The translations under genes were made by a program, and so were the position numbers. The notes beneath the pieces were generated by a model. It was not told where the DNA came from and did not search any database. It saw only the letters and a list, made by a program, of their open reading frames with translations. This document shows, one piece after another, positions 14,715-19,042 of a stretch of 19,042 bases of DNA. The DNA lies in the NCBI GenBank assembly GCA_035568375.1, contig DATMOG010000098.1, positions 1 through 19,042 on the forward strand. Direction: 5' to 3'. Each line of letters opens with the position of its first letter. The first letter of the stretch is position 1. This DNA is from JACDET01 sp035568375. GTDB lineage: Bacteria > Patescibacteriota > Microgenomatia > Levybacterales > UBA12049.

Positions 14715-16454
14715 ATGAACAAACAAGATTATATTAGAAATTTTGCAATTATAGCCCATGTGGATCATGGGAAGTCGACATTATCTGATCGTTTACTTGA
14801 ACTGACAAAGACAATTGCGAAAGATAAATTGCAGGAGCAGTTTCTTGATCAGAATGTCATCAGCCGTAAACGAGGAATTACGATTAAGCTTGCACCGGTC
14901 CGGATGAATTATAAAAATGGAGATAAGGCATATGAATTAAATTTGATTGATACCCCAGGTCATGTTGATTTTTCTTATGAAGTCTCTCGGACCTTGGCTG
15001 CCTGTGAAGGAGCAGTATTACTTATTGATGCAACTCAGGGAATTCAAGCTCAGACAGTTGCTCATTATCAGGTAGCTAAAAAAGAAGGATTAGTAATGAT
15101 TCCTGTTTTGAATAAAATCGATTTGCCAAATGCACAAATTGATGCAGTGGTTAAAGAATTGGTAGATTTTGGTTTTGCGAAAGAAGAAATCCTTTTTATT
15201 TCAGCAAAGACAGGGGAAAATGTGCAGCAGTTGCTTGATACAATTATTGAAAAAATTCCGCCACCACAGGGAAAAGTTGATGCATCTCTTCGAGCACTGA
15301 TTTTTGATGCTGTCTATGATGAATATCGTGGCGTTATTGCTTACACCAGAATTGTTGATGGTCAGATAAAAAAAGGCGATCAAATTGAATTTTACCAAAA
15401 CGGCGTTAAGACTAATCTTATTGAAGTTGGTATTTTTACTCCATTTCTCAAAGAAACTGATGAATTAACTACGGGTGAAATTGGTTATCTAGTTGGAGGC
15501 ATTAAAGATATCAAACAATGTCGTGTTGGAGATACTATTACTACTATTGATGCACGATCTTTAGATTTCCAGGCATTACCTGGATATAAAACACCATTGC
15601 CTATGGTCTTTTTTGGGATGTACCCTAAAGCATCCAATGACTATCTGGAATTGAAAGATGCATTGGGTAAACTTGCACTTAATGATACATCGTTAACATA
15701 TACGGATGAATATTCTGCCTATCTTGGAAGTGGATTTCGAGTTGGATTTCTTGGATTATTACATGCGGATATTGTGAAAGAACGACTAAAACAGGAGTTT
15801 GGTTTAGATTTATTATTGACGATGCCACAGGTACTCTATGAAAAAAGAGGAGAAGAAATGTACGAGCCGTATATGTTGTTGAATGTGTATGTCCCTGCAG
15901 ATTATGTTGGTAATGTGATGGCTGTCTGCCAGAAGAAAAAAGGAGCTCTTTTGGATATGCAGTATCATGAAGCGTTTGTCGTATTGTCATATGAAATGCC
16001 GTATTCTATGTTTATCCGTGGTTTGGCAGGAGAAATAAAATCAGTTACTGCTGGATATGGAAGTATTGATTATGAATTGACAAATTATCAGCAAGCGGAT
16101 TTAGTAAAGTTAGAAATTATGATTAATGGGAATCCAATTGATGTGTTATCGGAATTGGTATATAAAGATGAATCGTCGTATGTCGCTCGCGAGAAAGCTG
16201 AGAAATTGAAAGAATCACTTGATCGTCAGCAATTTCGTCAAATTATTCAGGCAACAATTAATAATCAAATTGTCGCACGTGAAGAAATTTCGCCTTTCAG
16301 GAAAGACGTTTTGGCAAAAATGAGCGGTGGAGATAGAACAAGAAAAGATAAATTACTTGAAGCTCAGAAGAAAGGTAAGAAACGAATGAGGACGACTGGA
16401 AAAGTTGCATTGTCACAGGAAGCACTCTTTTCGATGATTTCAGATAACAGTTAA
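14715..16454 (+). CDS. lepA: Elongation factor 4 (LepA), ribosomal back-translocase GTPase
   Basis: A GTPase that binds the ribosome and can reverse translocation or aid initiation and assembly. From ATG 14715 it has 579 residues, near the usual 600. GTP motifs: AHVDHGKS (14-21), switch I with RGIT (53-56), DTPGH (79-83), NKID (133-136) and SAK. The EF-4 C-terminal domain is clear at the end (RKDVLAKMSGGDRTRKDKLL, then KKGKKRMR). The usual ERERGIT in switch I reads SRKRGIT, a notable change just ahead of the conserved Thr, perhaps lineage-specific. The open frame extends to 14553, but that part is not LepA-like and the TACAAT box sits within it, so 14715 is the better start. It stands alone, divergent from the cyclophilin gene. 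Confidence 0.95.
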   Translation: MNKQDYIRNFAIIAHVDHGKSTLSDRLLELTKTIAKDKLQEQFLDQNVISRKRGITIKLAPVRMNYKNGDKAYELNLIDTPGHVDFSYEVSRTLAACEGAVLLIDATQGIQAQTVAHYQVAKKEGLVMIPVLNKIDLPNAQIDAVVKELVDFGFAKEEILFISAKTGENVQQLLDTIIEKIPPPQGKVDASLRALIFDAVYDEYRGVIAYTRIVDGQIKKGDQIEFYQNGVKTNLIEVGIFTPFLKETDELTTGEIGYLVGGIKDIKQCRVGDTITTIDARSLDFQALPGYKTPLPMVFFGMYPKASNDYLELKDALGKLALNDTSLTYTDEYSAYLGSGFRVGFLGLLHADIVKERLKQEFGLDLLLTMPQVLYEKRGEEMYEPYMLLNVYVPADYVGNVMAVCQKKKGALLDMQYHEAFVVLSYEMPYSMFIRGLAGEIKSVTAGYGSIDYELTNYQQADLVKLEIMINGNPIDVLSELVYKDESSYVAREKAEKLKESLDRQQFRQIIQATINNQIVAREEISPFRKDVLAKMSGGDRTRKDKLLEAQKKGKKRMRTTGKVALSQEALFSMISDNS

Positions 16455-16494
16455 AAAGCTACAATGTCGCGTTTTATTGTCAATAGGCCTTTTT
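16453..16494. terminator. Possible weak bidirectional terminator between lepA and the surface-protein gene
   Basis: In the 38-base convergent gap AAAAAG (16453-16458) can pair with CTTTTT (16489-16494), with an inner ACAAT/ATTGT pair (16461-16465, 16476-16480). The symmetric A and T runs would serve both strands, but the stem is broken and AT-rich, so support is low. Confidence 0.25.
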
Positions 16495-17662
16495 AGAGGA
16501 TAAAGAAGAGTAATCCACCACCAAAGATCAAAAGCATTGCACCCAAACCGATTCCGACAGCAACTTCTGTTGAACCTGTTGCTGGCATTGTCGGTGATGG
16601 GTTGATCGTACCACTCCCGCTTGCTGCGTTAACAGTAATAGATTGTTGACAATTTGCGCTTGCTGAGCTGACTGTATTGGTATTGTCTGTAAGGATTGCA
16701 GATGCTTGATATGTACCAGGATTGTTATACGTATGGGATGCTTGAACATTTACTGAAGCAGTACCAATACCTCCTGCTTGCGTGATATCACTGACTTGTC
16801 CATCACCAAAGTTAAAGGTAACTTTGCTAATAGTTCCCGTGCTGCTATTTCCGTTAGCTGTAAAAGTGAGTGCGAAAGGTGCGTTACCTGTAGTAGCGCG
16901 GTCAACAGTTACAGTGTTACATACTGGAGGAGTAGTACTTGATGTTGGTCCACTAGTAGGTGATGTAGTTGGTGTTGGTGTATCTGTAGCTGCGTTTGTT
17001 GGTGCTGCCGTTGGCACATCTGTTGGAGTAACTTCTGTGGTAGGTGTAGGTGTTCCTGAAGGAATTGCGGAAGTAGGGGCAGTATTACCAATGATGATCG
17101 TTGCAGGTATTGCACTTGACAAGACATTTTCGCTTGCTTGATCAGTTGATCCAATTGACAGTACTTGGGTATTAGTCGTATATGATACTAATGTTGGTGT
17201 TCCAGGTTGAGTAGCTTTTAATGCAGTAAAGGTAATTGTTGCTGCAGTTACTTTTTGTTGGATAGCTTTTGTTGGATCAGGACCGACAGAAAGTGTTACA
17301 GAGATTTTTCCGGCTGAATAAACAGGGCCTTCCAGCATAGAAGGAAATGCAGTGACATTAGGTTTGAATGCATCAGCTGATGCAGTAGCCAAAATTGTAG
17401 GATCATATTGAATATCCAATTTTACAAAAGAAACCAAATTTTTACCTGGATCAACACTGATATCAAGGGGTATTGAGTCACCAATATTTTTTTGAATAGG
17501 TGCAGCAGCGGTAGATCCAGGATTAAAAGCAAGATTAGTAGATGCTTGAGCATGCTGTTGTGTAGCAGTTTGTTGTTGTAGGATATATATCGTTAAGGGG
17601 ATGCCGACGAGAAGGACAACGATAAACCCAATAAGGAACAGTTTTTTACCGTTTAAATTCAT
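16493..17662 (-). CDS. Surface protein with cohesin-like and PKD domains and an MPATG sorting signal
   Basis: A 389-residue exported protein. It has a signal/anchor helix (about 9-28, then HAQA, a plausible cleavage site), a cohesin-like beta domain (about 50-195: SIPLDISVDPGKNLVSFVKL, IQYDPTIL), a Thr/Pro-rich linker (about 195-245), and a PKD domain (about 248-345: NFGDG, SHTYNNPGTYQASAIL). It ends with a C-terminal MPATG (359-363) followed by a hydrophobic helix. This is the layout of a sortase substrate and fits the sortase at 4657-5400. The usual basic tail after the helix is missing: the protein ends LLFFIL. It may act in adhesion or binding to other proteins. No partner dockerin is seen here. 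The promoter has a consensus -35 and a palindrome at its start site. Confidence 0.82.
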   Translation of the reverse strand: MNLNGKKLFLIGFIVVLLVGIPLTIYILQQQTATQQHAQASTNLAFNPGSTAAAPIQKNIGDSIPLDISVDPGKNLVSFVKLDIQYDPTILATASADAFKPNVTAFPSMLEGPVYSAGKISVTLSVGPDPTKAIQQKVTAATITFTALKATQPGTPTLVSYTTNTQVLSIGSTDQASENVLSSAIPATIIIGNTAPTSAIPSGTPTPTTEVTPTDVPTAAPTNAATDTPTPTTSPTSGPTSSTTPPVCNTVTVDRATTGNAPFALTFTANGNSSTGTISKVTFNFGDGQVSDITQAGGIGTASVNVQASHTYNNPGTYQASAILTDNTNTVSSASANCQQSITVNAASGSGTINPSPTMPATGSTEVAVGIGLGAMLLIFGGGLLFFIL

Positions 17663-17673
17663 ACAATAAGATA

Positions 17674-17689
17674 CGTTCTAAATCGAACG
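17674..17689 (-). promoter_or_regulatory. Small inverted repeat in the 5' leader of the surface-protein gene
   Basis: CGTTC (17674-17678) and GAACG (17685-17689) flank a 6-base loop, 12 bases before the gene's ATG. The hairpin overlaps one arm of the 16-bp palindrome, so the two structures would exclude each other in RNA. Confidence 0.3.
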
Positions 17690-17702
17690 ATAAATTTATC
17701 GT
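17687..17702. promoter_or_regulatory. Perfect 16-bp palindrome at the surface-protein promoter; likely operator
   Basis: ACGATAAATTTATCGT reads the same on both strands. It overlaps the -10 box (17698-17703) and the predicted start of the minus-strand transcript, the classic place for a repressor dimer. No cognate regulator gene is in the window. Confidence 0.5.
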
Positions 17703-17726
17703 ATAGAAGAAATATGGTTGTGTCAA
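17698..17726 (-). promoter_or_regulatory. Surface-protein promoter (TTGACA-17-TACGAT)
   Basis: On the minus strand TTGACA (17726-17721) and TACGAT (17703-17698) are exactly 17 bp apart. The predicted leader is about 30 bases, unlike the leaderless promoters of most other units here. Confidence 0.6.
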
Positions 17727-17760
17727 TAGAGAAGCCTTGATGTCAGATTGTTATAGGGTA

Positions 17761-17789
17761 TTGACGAGGGAAAATTTCTATTGTATACT
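17761..17789 (+). promoter_or_regulatory. groESL promoter (TTGACG-17-TATACT)
   Basis: TTGACG (17761-17766) and TATACT (17784-17789) are exactly 17 bp apart, the best housekeeping-sigma promoter in the window. Transcription should start near 17796, giving a leader of about 42 bases. Confidence 0.68.
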
Positions 17790-17796
17790 TTGGCAT

Positions 17797-17811
17797 ACTC
17801 AATATTTGAGT
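17797..17811. promoter_or_regulatory. Inverted repeat at the groESL transcription start; candidate heat-shock operator
   Basis: ACTCAA (17797-17802), TAT, TTGAGT (17806-17811): 6-bp perfect arms placed right at the expected start site. The ACTC...GAGT core recalls the inner part of CIRCE (the HrcA site). Here the gap between ACTC and GAGT is 7 bases and not 9, and the outer CIRCE bases are missing. Confidence 0.42.
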
Positions 17812-17837
17812 GACAGATCATTTTTAATTATATTGCT

Positions 17838-18137
17838 ATGACAACAAAATCAAATATTAAACCACTTTTTGATAATGCACTTATTAAACCTCTTCAGGCA
17901 GAAGAAAAAACTGCCGGGGGTATTTATCTTCCTGAAAATGTTAAGGAAAAACCACAAATTGGTGAAGTGATGGCAATTGGTCCAGGAATCATTCATCCAA
18001 AGGGTGAAGTTGAAAAAATGGTCGTTAAAGTTGGAGACAAAGTGTATTACACCAAATGGGGTGGCAATGAAGTAAAGGTCGGTAACGAGGAGTGGAAAAT
18101 TGTTAAACAAACTGATATACTCGCAATCGTAGAGTAA
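17838..18137 (+). CDS. groES: Co-chaperonin GroES
   Basis: Forms the seven-subunit lid of the GroEL folding chamber in the cytoplasm. It has 99 residues, the normal length. The mobile loop that docks on GroEL is present (EEKTAGGIYLPE, about 22-33), as are the beta-barrel signatures (KPQIGEVMAIGPG and VGDKVYYTKWGG). It ends DILAIVE, as expected for the family. Its start is 42 bases after the predicted transcript start and lacks a Shine-Dalgarno sequence. groEL follows after 20 bases, so the two form the usual operon. Confidence 0.96.
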   Translation: MTTKSNIKPLFDNALIKPLQAEEKTAGGIYLPENVKEKPQIGEVMAIGPGIIHPKGEVEKMVVKVGDKVYYTKWGGNEVKVGNEEWKIVKQTDILAIVE

Positions 18138-18157
18138 CGATATACTTTTTTATTACT

Positions 18158-19042
18158 ATGGCAAAACAATTACAATTCGGAGAAGAATCAAGACAATCAC
18201 TCGTAAAGGGTGTAAATACTTTGGCAAAAGCAGTTATTACGACGCTTGGACCTAAAGGCCGCAATGTTGCACTCGAAAAGAAATGGGGCGCACCAACTGT
18301 TGTCCACGATGGTGTTACCGTTGCAAAAGAAATCGAACTCAAAGATCCATTCGAAAATATGGGTGTCCAACTTGCTAAAGAAGCTGCAAGTAAAACCAAT
18401 GATAATGCAGGTGATGGTACAACAACTGCAACTGTCCTCGCTCAAGCAATTGTTAATGATGGTATGAAACACGTTACAGCAGGCGCTAATCCAATGATCC
18501 TTCGGGAAGGTATTAATAAAGCAGTAGCAATTGTTATTGCAGAAGTGAAGAAAATGGCACGACCTGTCAAAGATGAAGACGTTGTTCGTGTTGCAACGAT
18601 TTCTGCACAAGATGAAACAATTGGTTCCATGATTGCTGAAGCATTAACAAAAGTTGGCAAAGATGGTGTTGTTACCGTTGAAGAAGGTCGTACCATGGAA
18701 ATGGAAGTTGTTTATAAAGAAGGAATGGAATTTGATAAAGGTTATGTCTCAGCATACTTTGCAACTAACACTGATAAAATGGAAGCTGAAATTGAAAATC
18801 CATATATTCTGATTACTGACAAAAAGATTTCAGCTCTTAATGAATTCCTTCCATTCCTAGAAAATCTTGTCAAAGTGTCAAAGAATTTTGTCATCATTGC
18901 TGATGATATAGAGGGAGAAGCACTTGCAGCACTTATTGTAAATAGACTCAAAGGTACTTTTAATTCAGTTGCTATTAAAGCACCTGGATTTGGGGACCGA
19001 CGAAAAGAAATGCTGCAGGATATTGCTATTTTGACGGGTGGT
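18158..19042 (+). CDS. groEL: Chaperonin GroEL, N-terminal 295 residues (cut by window end)
   Basis: The ATP-driven folding chamber partner of GroES. The open frame from ATG 18158 has no stop and runs off the right edge, giving 295 of about 540 residues. Visible are the start MAKQLQFGEESRQSLVKGVN, the ATP-site strings TLGPKGRNV and HDGVTVAKEIEL, and the GDGTTTATVLAQAI motif with its catalytic Asp. The apical domain is entered (VEEGRTMEMEVVYKEGMEFD, KAPGFGDRRKEML), with both GroES/substrate-binding helices begun. Nothing looks broken. It is 20 bases downstream of groES with no Shine-Dalgarno sequence. A TATACT at 18141-18146 might be an extra internal start but has no good -35. Confidence 0.97.
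   Translation, partial: MAKQLQFGEESRQSLVKGVNTLAKAVITTLGPKGRNVALEKKWGAPTVVHDGVTVAKEIELKDPFENMGVQLAKEAASKTNDNAGDGTTTATVLAQAIVNDGMKHVTAGANPMILREGINKAVAIVIAEVKKMARPVKDEDVVRVATISAQDETIGSMIAEALTKVGKDGVVTVEEGRTMEMEVVYKEGMEFDKGYVSAYFATNTDKMEAEIENPYILITDKKISALNEFLPFLENLVKVSKNFVIIADDIEGEALAALIVNRLKGTFNSVAIKAPGFGDRRKEMLQDIAILTGG

Noticed and set aside
1..19042. Recoded TGA (Gly) as in Gracilibacteria/SR1
   Set aside because: TGA ends alaS and the small peptide at the family-expected or overlap-supported places, and no conserved gene needs TGA read through.
1..19042. CRISPR arrays, tRNA or rRNA genes
   Set aside because: No regularly spaced repeats, cloverleaf-like sequences or rRNA-like stretches were seen in any gap.

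Overview
The window is AT-rich and densely coding. It most likely comes from a Patescibacteria/CPR bacterium, probably of the Microgenomates type. The signs are a short alanyl-tRNA synthetase without its C-terminal domain, an AMP-phosphorylase-type enzyme, very short intergenic gaps, almost no Shine-Dalgarno sequences, and Thr/Pro- and Gln-rich envelope proteins. TGA and TAA are used as stops and no in-frame TGA is needed, so the code looks standard. The lineage is inferred from gene content, not from a marker phylogeny.

Layout. Positions 1-106 hold the tail of an incomplete gene, possibly a transposase, followed by about 370 non-coding bases. The plus strand then carries alaS (480-2300), a 777-residue membrane protein with a degenerate actin-like N-terminal region (2319-4652), a sortase (4657-5400), a 50-residue membrane peptide (5423-5575), an AMP/thymidine phosphorylase (5575-6849), mltG (6857-7861) and a eukaryotic-type hexokinase (8015-9400). 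A minus-strand operon follows, in transcription order: ftsK/spoIIIE (13148-11022), a RodZ-like HTH membrane protein (11015-10386), and two small YtxG/YtxH-like membrane proteins (10331-10038 and 9933-9463). Next come a plus-strand PQ-loop-like membrane protein (13223-13804), a minus-strand secreted cyclophilin (14567-13863), lepA (14715-16454), a minus-strand cohesin/PKD surface protein with an MPATG sorting signal (17662-16493), and groES plus the first 295 codons of groEL, which runs off the window end.

How the genes fit together. Envelope functions dominate: MltG (glycan strand termination), FtsK (chromosome segregation at division), the RodZ-like protein, the sortase, a probable sortase substrate, and an extracytoplasmic peptidyl-prolyl isomerase. 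Protein quality and translation (AlaRS, LepA, GroES/GroEL) and sugar/nucleotide metabolism (hexokinase, AMP phosphorylase) make up the rest.

The most striking pattern is regulatory. At least six transcription-unit starts have a TATAAT or TACAAT box only 6-8 bases before the ATG, which predicts leaderless mRNAs. The groESL unit and the surface-protein gene differ: they have good -35/-10 promoters with longer 5' leaders, each with a palindrome at the predicted transcription start. A G8 tract inside the 777-residue envelope gene would give an immediate stop after either a +1 or a -1 slip, so it could be a phase-variable switch. I see no wholly new multi-gene system.
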